Origin: JBJSXF01 sp046086225
Lineage (GTDB): Bacteria > Actinomycetota > Acidimicrobiia > IMCC26256 > PALSA-610
NCBI GenBank assembly: GCA_046086225.1
Contig: JBJSXF010000068.1
Coordinates: 1-6,553 of the forward strand
DNA: 6,553 nt
Direction of reading: 5' to 3'
A model generated the notes under the pieces. That model had not been told where the DNA came from and did not search any database. It saw only the letters and a program-made list of their open reading frames with translations. The position numbers were made by a program, and so were the translations under genes. This document shows positions 1 to 6,124 of this stretch, one piece after another. Within the stretch, counting starts at the first letter, position 1; each line of letters opens with the position of its first letter.

Positions 1-224
1 GTCGCACCGACCGCACCCGCCGAACCCTGCGCACCCGTCGCACCGACCGCACCCGCCGAACCCTGCGCACCCGTCGCACCCGTCAGACCCGCCGAACCCT
101 GCGCACCCGTCGCACCCGTCAGACCCGCCGAACCCTGCGCGCCGGTCGCACCGACCGCACCCGCCGAACCCTGCGCACCCGTCGCACCCGTCAGACCCGC
201 CGAACCCTGCGCACCCGTCGCACC
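1..224 (-). repeat. 36-bp tandem repeat encoding collagen-like Gly-X-Y dodecapeptides
   Basis: Six full 36-bp units (224-189, 188-153, 152-117, 116-81, 80-45, 44-9) and the start of a seventh are visible; the array continues beyond base 1. Each unit encodes GATGAQGSAG plus either AV or LT. In the direction of translation the ending alternates as LT, AV, LT, LT, AV, AV. Apart from that two-codon switch the units are almost identical in DNA; unit three alone has ACC GGC in place of ACG GGT. This near identity points to recent expansion by slippage or unequal recombination, so copy number probably differs between strains. Confidence 0.95.
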
Positions 225-683
225 AACCGCGCCGGTGAGACCGGTGGCGCCCGTGAGACCCTGCGGGCCGGTGGCACCCGTGCCGCTCGCGGCAACCACA
301 TACCAGTACAACGTGTTCGGCGGTCCCTGGTTGAGGTGCTCGAGCCGAGCGACATACGTCGTGGTGTTGCGGGTGACGACATCGCCCGGGAAGTACGTAC
401 GGTTCGCCTCCCACGACGCACGGAATCGCATCGCTTGCGACGGCCACGACACCATGCTCTCGCCGGCTGCGCAACGTGCGCCCGCCTCGTAGTCGATGAC
501 CTTCAGCGTCTTCGGGCCGGTGTTCGGGTAGCAGCCGACGATGCGATCGGAATCGGAACTCGGGATCGCAGCCCACGCCCACGTCGCACCGAGGCCGAGC
601 GTCAGCGCCATTCCGAGGAGGAGCGCACGAGAATCGAGAATCCGTCGCACGACCGACCGGTTCGCCCTGTTGACGCTTCGCAC
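1..683 (-). CDS. Exported collagen-like repeat protein, N-terminal part (C-terminus beyond window)
   Basis: This gene encodes a probably secreted or surface protein; 227 codons are visible and the frame is still open at base 1. I chose the GTG at 683-681 because a GAGAGGGG Shine-Dalgarno sequence lies 6 bases upstream, and an in-frame TGA at 722-720 closes the frame. From this start the N-terminus is Arg-rich and is followed by a hydrophobic core (about residues 23-42) ending near AWA, a good signal peptide; ATG 611-609 would shorten it. Residues 49-87 form a small module with Cys51 and Cys71 (GCYPNTG...LKVID...C...VSW), a pattern I recall from actinobacterial exported proteins. Residues 91-133 (YFPGDVVT...TYVA...LYWYVVAA) resemble the carbohydrate-binding segments of CBM5/12 type that often precede bacterial collagen tracts. 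From Gly134 on everything is Gly-X-Y. The role is unknown; structural surface fibre or adhesin is inference. It lies downstream of the GT2 gene on the same strand, 174 bases away. Confidence 0.92.
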   Translation of the reverse strand, partial: MRSVNRANRSVVRRILDSRALLLGMALTLGLGATWAWAAIPSSDSDRIVGCYPNTGPKTLKVIDYEAGARCAAGESMVSWPSQAMRFRASWEANRTYFPGDVVTRNTTTYVARLEHLNQGPPNTLYWYVVAASGTGATGPQGLTGATGLTGAVGATGAQGSAGLTGATGAQGSAGAVGATGAQGSAGLTGATGAQGSAGLTGATGAQGSAGAVGATGAQGSAGAVGA

Positions 684-814
684 TGCAGTGCCCCTCTCGA
701 TGCTCCCGAGCAGTCCGGATCACACGGTTTTGGGGAGGCTCCCCGCCGTGCTGTCCGACACCAGGACGCTATCCCCTCGACCCAGGAGCGAACCACTCTC
801 CAGCGCCGGATAGG

Positions 815-839
815 CCGCTCGGCCCAGCGCCGGCAGCGG
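815..839 (-). terminator. Candidate hairpin terminator after the GT2 gene, without T-tract
   Basis: An inverted repeat starts 18 bases beyond the GT2 stop codon. CCGCT+CGGC (815-823) pairs with GCCG (829-832) and AGCGG (835-839), giving nine base pairs with a two-base bulge (833-834) and a five-base loop. No T-run follows on either strand. Terminators without a U-tail have been proposed in GC-rich actinobacteria, and position makes this the most likely end of the GT2 transcript. The stem could equally be chance in GC-rich DNA. If it is not a terminator, the GT2 and collagen-like genes could be cotranscribed. Confidence 0.35.
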
Positions 840-857
840 ACGAGAATCAGGAAGCCG

Positions 858-1565
858 TCAGCGAGCCCGGAGATCCCGCCGCAAGGCGGTGATCTCACGG
901 ATCGTGCGGAGGATCACCTTCGGGCTCGCCCCCCCGGCGGCACCGGCCACCCGCGGGTAATGGGGCACGCCGACCTCCACGAGCCCGAACCCGGCCTGCC
1001 GGGAGCGGATGACCAGCTCGGGCGAGATGAACGCAGAGCGCGACCGCAGCTCGCCGACGAACGCATCCACCACCGGCCGGCCGAAGAGCTTGAACGCGCA
1101 GTCGACGTCGTGCACATCGAGCCGGAAGAGCACTCGGAGGACGAAGTGGTACACGGCCGCGACCACCAGCCGGTGCCACGGGTCGCGACGCTTCAGGCGG
1201 TATCCGATGACAACATCGGCATCGGCGAACGAAGGCACGATGCGCTCGAGGTCGGAGAGCCGAAACTGCAGGTCGGCGTCAGTGAAGAAGACCGCTTCAC
1301 CGGTGCAGGAACGGAAGCCGGTGCGCAGCGCTTCGCCGTAACCACGATTCCCGTCGTGGCTCACGAGCCGAACCTCCGGGTGACGGGCCGCGAACTCGGA
1401 CACGATCTCAGCCGTGCGGTCGGTCGAGCCGTCGTCGACGATGACCGCCTCCCACTGCTCGGCGAAGCGCGGGAGCGTCGACACCACTTCGTCGAGGAGC
1501 CGCGGTAGGTTCGCCTCCTCGTTGAATGCCGGGAAGAAGCATGACAGAGACTTCAGCCTCTCCAC
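858..1565 (-). CDS. GT2 family glycosyltransferase, polyprenyl-phosphate sugar synthase (DPM-like)
   Basis: The 235-residue product is a GT-A fold family 2 glycosyltransferase of the dolichyl-phosphate mannose synthase-like group. Such enzymes transfer a sugar from a nucleotide donor to polyprenyl phosphate at the inner face of the membrane. Visible motifs are FPAFNEE (11-17), the nucleotide-binding VDDGSTD (43-49), NRGYGEALRTGF (73-84), the metal-binding DAD followed by LQF (96-101), and DVDCAFKLFGR (153-163). No membrane helices are evident, so it would be a soluble or peripheral catalytic module like the short DPM1 type rather than the GtrB type with C-terminal helices. I chose the GTG at 1565 because a perfect AAGGAGG lies 8 bases upstream; an ATG at 1631 would add 22 residues with no family resemblance. 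The 5' end overlaps the divergent GT-C gene by 25 bases. Sugar specificity cannot be read from the sequence. Confidence 0.92.
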   Translation of the reverse strand: MERLKSLSCFFPAFNEEANLPRLLDEVVSTLPRFAEQWEAVIVDDGSTDRTAEIVSEFAARHPEVRLVSHDGNRGYGEALRTGFRSCTGEAVFFTDADLQFRLSDLERIVPSFADADVVIGYRLKRRDPWHRLVVAAVYHFVLRVLFRLDVHDVDCAFKLFGRPVVDAFVGELRSRSAFISPELVIRSRQAGFGLVEVGVPHYPRVAGAAGGASPKVILRTIREITALRRDLRAR

Positions 1566-4500
1566 CTCATTCCCCTCCTTCCGGCACGGCCGGGCCCGAT
1601 GTCGCCTATGACACTTCGGCGCAGCACGCACTCGACTTGACCGCCCGCAGCGGTCGGGGCCTCGGCTTCGCTCGACGGCTCGAGACGATACCGGGGCTCC
1701 TCGCGATGTTCGCGACCGCGCTGGCGATCCGACTGCTCATCGCGCCGCACGTCGGGTTCGTCGGCGACCTGCGCTACTTCAACACGTGGGCCAATCGACT
1801 CAGCGAGGTGCCGCTCCGCGACTTCTACGTCGGTGACCTCACCTTCCAGTACCCGCCCGGCTATCTCTACGTGCTCGACCTCATCGGCCGGTTCTCGTCC
1901 TCACCCGGCTGGCTCGCGCTCAAGACCCCGCCGATCATCGCCGACCTCGTCATCGCGTGGCTCGCCGGCGCGTTCGCCCGACGCATCGCACCGGCGAAGA
2001 TCACCGCGCGCTTCCCGATCCGCGCCCTCGTCATCGCCGCAGTGCTGTTCAACCCGGCGCTCATCGCCCTGAGCGCGGCGTGGGGTCAGGTCGACTCCGT
2101 CCCGGCCGCGTTCGTGCTCGGCTCGCTCCTCCTCCTCCTGACCGGACCGCAGGACGGCAGGCGATCCACCGCCCGCGAGATCGGCGCCATCCTCTGCTTC
2201 GCGGTGGCCTTCTCGATGAAGCCGCAATCGGTCTTCCTCTTCCCCGCCCTCGGCTACTGCCTCGCCCACCGGCACCTCCTCGGCCGCCGGGGGCTCGAGC
2301 TCGTCGAGGGTCTGGCCCGGATCGTGGCGCTCGGCGTGATCGGCCTCTCGGTGTGGGCGCTCAGCGGCATCCCGTTCGGCAAGGACCCGGCGTGGCTCCT
2401 CGACTTCTACCGACAGGCCTCCGACAGCTACAAGATCACGAGCGTCTGGGCCTTCAACCTCTGGGGCATCGTCGGATTCTGGAAGGCCGACGTGCCCGGC
2501 ACGAACAACCCGCTCGTGCGGGTCGCCGGCATCCCGGCCGGCCAGGTCGGCACCGCCCTCTTCGCAGTGACGGCCGCATGGATCCTGTGGCGGGCCCACC
2601 GATCGATCCGCCGCGGTCACGACCTCGCCCGAGTGCTGGTCTTGGTGGCGGCGGCGAGCAGCCTCGCCGGCTACACGCTCCTCACCCGCATGCACGAGCG
2701 TTACCTGTTCCCCACGATCGTGCTCTTCGCGCCGCTCGTCTTCCTGAAGCCGCTCCGCCGCGTCTACTGGGCGCTCTCCGCGCTGTTCGTGCTGAACCTC
2801 TGGTATCCGTTCACGTTGTACGTCGGCACCTGGCCCGGCGCACGAGACCTCCGCATCGAGCCCGTCTTCGGCTGGCTCTTCGGACCGCTCGCCGCGACCG
2901 ACCCGTGGCAACGCAAGCTGTGGTCGCTCGCCATGGTCGCGGTGTGCGTGATCGTGATCGCCCGCGGCTTCCACTGGATCGAAGGTGTCGACGACGCGCC
3001 GACCCCGCCTCCGCCGTCGCCGTCGGGATCGACCGATGACGCCGACCGCAGCCGCGACGCCACCGTGACGTTCGCCACCGTGACGTTCGCCACCGTCTCG
3101 GCCGCTGCGGCCCGGATCGTGGCCCGGCTCTCACGGGACGAAGCGGGCGACGGAGCCGAGCGCGACGTCTCGATGTCGGCGGCCGAGCCCGGCGAGCCCA
3201 CGGAACCTGCGGATTCGACCGCATCCGGTGACCCCGGCGCGGCGACCCAGCCCTCGAACCGCGATCGTCTCATCGGCCTCGTTCCCGTCGCCGCTGCGTG
3301 CCTCTTCAACCTGATCGTGCTGCGCCCCGAGACGACACCGGCGAGCAACCTCAACGACAGCTCGTTCCACCTGCAGATGGTGCACTGGGCGTCCGAGCAG
3401 ATGAGCCGGGGCCGCCTCCCCCTCGACGGATGGTTCCCCGACCTCACCCTCGGCTCGTCGTTCTTCCACCACTACCAGAGCCTCCCCTACAACCTCACGG
3501 CCGGCATCGACCGGATCACCGGCCTCGGCGTGCAGACCACCTACCTCTGGACGATCTACCTGCTCGTCGCGTTCTGGCCCATCGCCGTGTTCGCGGGCGC
3601 ACGTCTCCTCGGACTGCGGGCTGCTCCCGCTGCGGCCGCCGCATTCCTCTCCCCGCTGATCGTCAGCGCATCGGGCTACGGCTACGAGCACAGCTCGTAC
3701 ACATGGCAGGGGTACGGCGTCTACACCCAGATGTTCGCCATGTGGCTGCTGCCGCTCTGCTGGGGCTTCACGTGGCGAGCCGTCTCGCGCGGGCGCGGCT
3801 ACGCGGTCGCTGCGTTCGTGCTCGCGCTGACCATCGCCACCCACTTGATGACGGGCTACCTCGCCGTCCTCACGGTGCCGCTCTGGGCCCTGCTCGTGCG
3901 CCGCGGGCTCCTCACCCGCATCGGCCGGGCCGCCATCGTCGTCGTCGGCGGCACGCTCACCGCCGCGTGGGTGCTCGTGCCCCTGCTCGCCGACCGACAC
4001 TGGTCGGCCCAGAGCGAGGCCTACCAAGGCACGACCTTCAACGACTCCTACGGTGCCCGGAAGGTGCTCGGGTGGCTGTTCGGCGGCGACCTCTTCGACG
4101 CCGGGCGGCTCCCGGTGGTGAGCCTGCTGTTCCTCATCGGATTCGTGGTCTGTGCGGCCCGGGCCCGGCGGAGCGAGCCGGCGCGGGCCGTGCTCGCCGC
4201 CTGGACCCTGAGCCTCCTGCTCTTCTTCGGCCGGGCCACCTGGGGCGACCTCACCGGGCTGCTGCCCGGCAACGGCGACCTCCAGATGCATCGGTTCATC
4301 ATGGGAGTCCATCTCGCCGGGATCTTCATCGCCGGGGTCGGTCTCGCCGCCGTCTTCGGGGTCGTACGCAGCGGTCTCGCCTCACTCGCCGAACCGGACG
4401 CACCCGAACGCGGCGGGAAGGCGCTCGCCACCGGCATCGCCGCGCTGCTCATCGTGCTCGTGTGCTCGCCGGTGATCCTCGCCCAGGCCCGCTTCGACCG

Positions 4501-5404
4501 CCGCGACGCCCGCTTCATCTCCGAGCAGCGCTTCGCCGATGCCACCGACGGCGCCGACTTCCGAGCCCTGGTCGAGATCGCGGCGGCCCGCGGCGACGGC
4601 CGCATCTACGCCGGGCACCGCAACACGTGGGGCAAGGAGTATCGAATCGGGCAGGTGCCGGGCTACGCCGAGCTCTCCAACGCCCGCGTCGATGCAGTCG
4701 GGTTCTCCTTCCGCACCGTGCAGGCGCTCTCCACCGACCCCGAAGCCCAGTTCGGGGACGCGAGCCCCGCCCAGCACGAGATGATGAACGTCCGCTACCT
4801 GGTCCTGCCCGCCGACCGGGAACCATCGGTGCCGGCCCGGCTCATCGCCGAACGCGGTCGGCATCGGCTCTACGAGGTCAGCACGACCGGCTACTTCCAG
4901 GTCATCGACGTGGACGGAGCCGTGGAAGCCGACCGCACCACCGTCGGTAGCGCGAACGCCGAGTTCCGGGCCTCCGACCGGGCCCTCGCCGGGCGATACC
5001 CCGCCGTGGCGTTCGACGGCCGCGAACCTGCTCCGCCGAGCCGCGGCGACAGCGAGCCCGGCACCATCGTCGGTCAGATCGCCGACCGGGGCGCGGCCAC
5101 CTTCTCGACGACGGTCGACATGAACCGGCCGGCCTACGTGCTGCTCAAGCAGAGCTTCGACCCGCGCTGGCAGGTCGACATCGACGGCACGCCGGGCGAG
5201 GCGGTGATGATCGCCCCGAGCCTCGTCGGCGTCGCGGTGCCCGAGGGCCGCCACACCGTGACGTTCCGGTACCGCTCCTACCCGGGTTACCCGCTGCTCA
5301 TCGCAGTCGGCATCGTCACCCTCGTCGCACTCTCCGCCGTGCCTCGGCTCCGAGACCGGAGACGGGCGCCGACGGACGACGAGACGCCCGCCCCGACGAT
5401 CTGA
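1541..5404 (+). CDS. Giant two-part membrane glycosyltransferase: GT-C (GT87/DUF2029-like) half fused to a YfhO/PTPS-related half
   Basis: The product has 1287 residues and about 22 membrane helices. The N-terminal half (about 50-480) resembles polyprenyl-phosphate-mannose-type GT-C transferases. It has an acidic first outer loop (D76 in VGDLRYFNTWA), YPPG at 104-107, WGQVDS at 181-186, KPQ at 227-229 and RMHERYLFP at 383-391, with about 11 helices. Residues 484-573 are a Pro/Ser/Asp-rich linker without helices. The C-terminal half resembles YfhO or PTPS-related membrane proteins. It has D606...H610 in the first loop, HHYQSLPY at 643-650, ATHLMTGY at 766-773 and HRFIMG at 917-922, about 10 helices, and then an outer domain of roughly 260 residues. 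That domain contains a QSFDPRW motif (1204-1210), and one last helix follows (1251-1269). I chose ATG 1541 because GGGAAG lies a few bases upstream; ATG 1526 adds five residues, and ATG 1706 would cut helix one. Such enzymes move sugars onto lipid, glycan or protein outside the membrane; substrates are unknown here. The two halves are normally separate proteins as far as I know. Confidence 0.9.
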   Translation: MTETSASPPHSPPSGTAGPDVAYDTSAQHALDLTARSGRGLGFARRLETIPGLLAMFATALAIRLLIAPHVGFVGDLRYFNTWANRLSEVPLRDFYVGDLTFQYPPGYLYVLDLIGRFSSSPGWLALKTPPIIADLVIAWLAGAFARRIAPAKITARFPIRALVIAAVLFNPALIALSAAWGQVDSVPAAFVLGSLLLLLTGPQDGRRSTAREIGAILCFAVAFSMKPQSVFLFPALGYCLAHRHLLGRRGLELVEGLARIVALGVIGLSVWALSGIPFGKDPAWLLDFYRQASDSYKITSVWAFNLWGIVGFWKADVPGTNNPLVRVAGIPAGQVGTALFAVTAAWILWRAHRSIRRGHDLARVLVLVAAASSLAGYTLLTRMHERYLFPTIVLFAPLVFLKPLRRVYWALSALFVLNLWYPFTLYVGTWPGARDLRIEPVFGWLFGPLAATDPWQRKLWSLAMVAVCVIVIARGFHWIEGVDDAPTPPPPSPSGSTDDADRSRDATVTFATVTFATVSAAAARIVARLSRDEAGDGAERDVSMSAAEPGEPTEPADSTASGDPGAATQPSNRDRLIGLVPVAAACLFNLIVLRPETTPASNLNDSSFHLQMVHWASEQMSRGRLPLDGWFPDLTLGSSFFHHYQSLPYNLTAGIDRITGLGVQTTYLWTIYLLVAFWPIAVFAGARLLGLRAAPAAAAAFLSPLIVSASGYGYEHSSYTWQGYGVYTQMFAMWLLPLCWGFTWRAVSRGRGYAVAAFVLALTIATHLMTGYLAVLTVPLWALLVRRGLLTRIGRAAIVVVGGTLTAAWVLVPLLADRHWSAQSEAYQGTTFNDSYGARKVLGWLFGGDLFDAGRLPVVSLLFLIGFVVCAARARRSEPARAVLAAWTLSLLLFFGRATWGDLTGLLPGNGDLQMHRFIMGVHLAGIFIAGVGLAAVFGVVRSGLASLAEPDAPERGGKALATGIAALLIVLVCSPVILAQARFDRRDARFISEQRFADATDGADFRALVEIAAARGDGRIYAGHRNTWGKEYRIGQVPGYAELSNARVDAVGFSFRTVQALSTDPEAQFGDASPAQHEMMNVRYLVLPADREPSVPARLIAERGRHRLYEVSTTGYFQVIDVDGAVEADRTTVGSANAEFRASDRALAGRYPAVAFDGREPAPPSRGDSEPGTIVGQIADRGAATFSTTVDMNRPAYVLLKQSFDPRWQVDIDGTPGEAVMIAPSLVGVAVPEGRHTVTFRYRSYPGYPLLIAVGIVTLVALSAVPRLRDRRRAPTDDETPAPTI
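1574..1580 (-). promoter_or_regulatory. Strong ribosome binding site that fixes the GT2 start
   Basis: AAGGAGG on the minus strand is complementary to the 16S rRNA tail over its whole length and lies 8 bases before the GTG at 1565-1563. It decides the start of the GT2 gene against the longer in-frame ATG at 1631. It sits inside the coding region of the divergent membrane protein gene (codons 12-14), so one DNA stretch serves both. Confidence 0.8.
3062..3091 (+). repeat. 15-bp tandem duplication in the inter-domain linker
   Basis: The 15-bp unit ACCGTGACGTTCGCC occurs twice in perfect tandem and is followed by ACCGT of a third, broken copy. It encodes TVTFA twice (residues 508-517) inside the disordered linker between the two halves of the membrane protein. 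The duplication is in frame and probably neutral; it shows that the linker tolerates length change. Confidence 0.9.
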
Positions 5405-5419
5405 GTCGCGTACCGCTCG

Positions 5420-5962
5420 TTACGAGCTCGGCACCCCACCCGGGATGCGCTTGGCGAGCGCCGGGTCGAGCGCCACGGCCTTGCGGAGGCTCTCGTTCCC
5501 GTCGGCGACATCGCCGAGCTCACGCTGGAGCAGCCCGAGGTTGAGGTAGGCGTTCGCGTACTTGCTGTCGGCCGCCACCGCCCGCTTGTACAGGTCGACC
5601 GCCGCTTCCTTGTCCTCGACCGCGGTCTCCACGATCGCCAGGTTGTAGAGCGCAGGCGGGTACACCGGATCGACACTGAGCGCCAGGTCGTAGTTCGTCT
5701 CCGCAGTGCGGAAGTCCTTGGCCGTCTGGGCCATGAGCCCGAGGTTGTAGAACGCGAACTTGTTGCGCGAGTCGAGCCGCAGCGTCTCGTTGTAGAAGTT
5801 CGTGGCGCTCCGGAAGTCGTTGCGCTGCTGGGCCTGGATTCCCTTGTCGAGGGTCGCGCTGGCCTTCTGGGCATCGGTCTTCTCGGTGCTGCACGCGGTG
5901 AGCGCCAGCGCGGCGACTCCCGCCAGCACCACTGCGACTCGGACGGTCCGGTGAACGATCAC
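5420..5962 (-). CDS. TPR-repeat lipoprotein
   Basis: This 180-residue protein is predicted to be lipid-anchored on the outer face of the cytoplasmic membrane. It starts with a short positive region and a hydrophobic stretch, and the lipobox LTAC places the lipidated cysteine at residue 24. The rest is four consecutive 34-residue tetratricopeptide repeats (34-67, 68-101, 102-135, 136-169), with typical patterns such as FYNLGLMAQ, ALYNLAIVE and AYLNLGLLQ and a D-P or D-S turn at the repeat ends. An 11-residue tail follows. TPR arrays bind proteins or peptides, so a scaffold or assembly role is likely, with unknown partner. I chose GTG 5962-5960 because GAGGAG lies five bases upstream and the signal peptide begins at once; the open frame continues upstream to an ATG at 6220, but that extension has no TPR or signal features. 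The gene converges on the large membrane protein gene with only 15 bases between stops. A weak -10-like TAGGCT lies at 6029-6024. Confidence 0.92.
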   Translation of the reverse strand: MIVHRTVRVAVVLAGVAALALTACSTEKTDAQKASATLDKGIQAQQRNDFRSATNFYNETLRLDSRNKFAFYNLGLMAQTAKDFRTAETNYDLALSVDPVYPPALYNLAIVETAVEDKEAAVDLYKRAVAADSKYANAYLNLGLLQRELGDVADGNESLRKAVALDPALAKRIPGGVPSS

Positions 5963-5972
5963 GAGAGCTCCT

Positions 5973-5987
5973 CGGTCGACTCGACCG
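5973..5987. promoter_or_regulatory. 15-bp palindrome abutting the lipoprotein ribosome binding site
   Basis: CGGTCGA, one central base, then TCGACCG form a perfect inverted repeat with 7-bp arms. Its edge shares one base with the GAGGAG Shine-Dalgarno sequence (5973-5968) of the lipoprotein gene. In DNA it could be a repressor operator. In the minus-strand transcript it would fold as a 6-bp stem with a three-base loop just before the ribosome binding site. Function is inference. Confidence 0.35.
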
Positions 5988-6037
5988 GATCGGTGGAGTC
6001 CGAACCGGCAGGAACGGGTGCGCAGCCTAACGACTCG

Positions 6038-6077
6038 TCGACCCCCCGTTCGCGCACCGTCCTCCATCGACCCCCCG
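6038..6077. repeat. Pair of 11-bp direct repeats in the divergent spacer
   Basis: TCGACCCCCCG occurs exactly at 6038-6048 and again at 6067-6077, 29 bp apart start to start, a little under three helical turns. Both lie between the divergent lipoprotein and SDR genes. The left copy covers the -35 position of the tentative lipoprotein promoter, and the right copy lies just upstream of the SDR promoter region. This placement fits binding sites for a shared regulator, but no regulator gene is in view and a G/C-rich chance repeat is possible. Confidence 0.4.
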
Positions 6078-6112
6078 GTGGGTCTTCCGGCCCAGCAGGG
6101 GACGTGTGCGCC

Positions 6113-6118
6113 TATCGT
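6113..6118 (+). promoter_or_regulatory. Possible -10 element for a leaderless SDR transcript
   Basis: TATCGT fits the actinobacterial -10 pattern TANNNT and ends six bases before the GTG at 6125, so transcription would begin on or next to the start codon. No Shine-Dalgarno sequence precedes that GTG, which agrees with a leaderless message. There is no clear -35 element. Confidence 0.35.
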
Positions 6119-6124
6119 GGCGGC

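Noticed and set aside
1..224. Short repeats with 36-bp period as a possible CRISPR array
   Set aside because: There are no unique spacers; the units are directly contiguous and in frame as Gly-X-Y codons.
732..744. GGGGA-GGC-TCCCC hairpin ahead of the collagen-like gene
   Set aside because: Five pairs with no T-tract in the direction of transcription (an A-run follows on the minus strand); neither terminator nor attenuator can be supported.
766..771. TAGCGT on the minus strand as a -10 element for the collagen-like gene
   Set aside because: It fits TANNNT, but there is no matching -35 and this short pattern is common by chance.
800..833. 10-bp direct repeat CCAGCGCCGG at 800-809 and 824-833
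   Set aside because: The second copy is part of the hairpin at 815-839 and the motif is low-complexity G/C; nothing suggests an independent function.
336..1508. Plus-strand open frame of 390 codons antisense to the collagen-like and GT2 genes
   Set aside because: The minus strand holds a complete GT2 motif set and a signal-peptide/collagen gene there. The antisense frame is Arg/His/Glu-rich with no recognisable motif, as expected of a GC-rich shadow frame.
3131..4312. Minus-strand open frame of 393 codons opposite the membrane protein gene, and the similar one at 1901-2974
   Set aside because: Both are rich in Glu, Gly and Arg with no domain pattern; they mirror the codon structure of the plus-strand gene.
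3298..4950. Plus-strand open frame of 550 codons inside the giant membrane protein gene
   Set aside because: It is an overlapping frame with Arg/Pro-rich, low-quality composition, while the main frame encodes helices and conserved motifs throughout.
5415..5427. Small inverted repeat GCTCG-TTA-CGAGC between the convergent genes as a terminator
   Set aside because: The stem has only five pairs, includes the lipoprotein stop codon and has no T-run on either side, so it is too weak to call.
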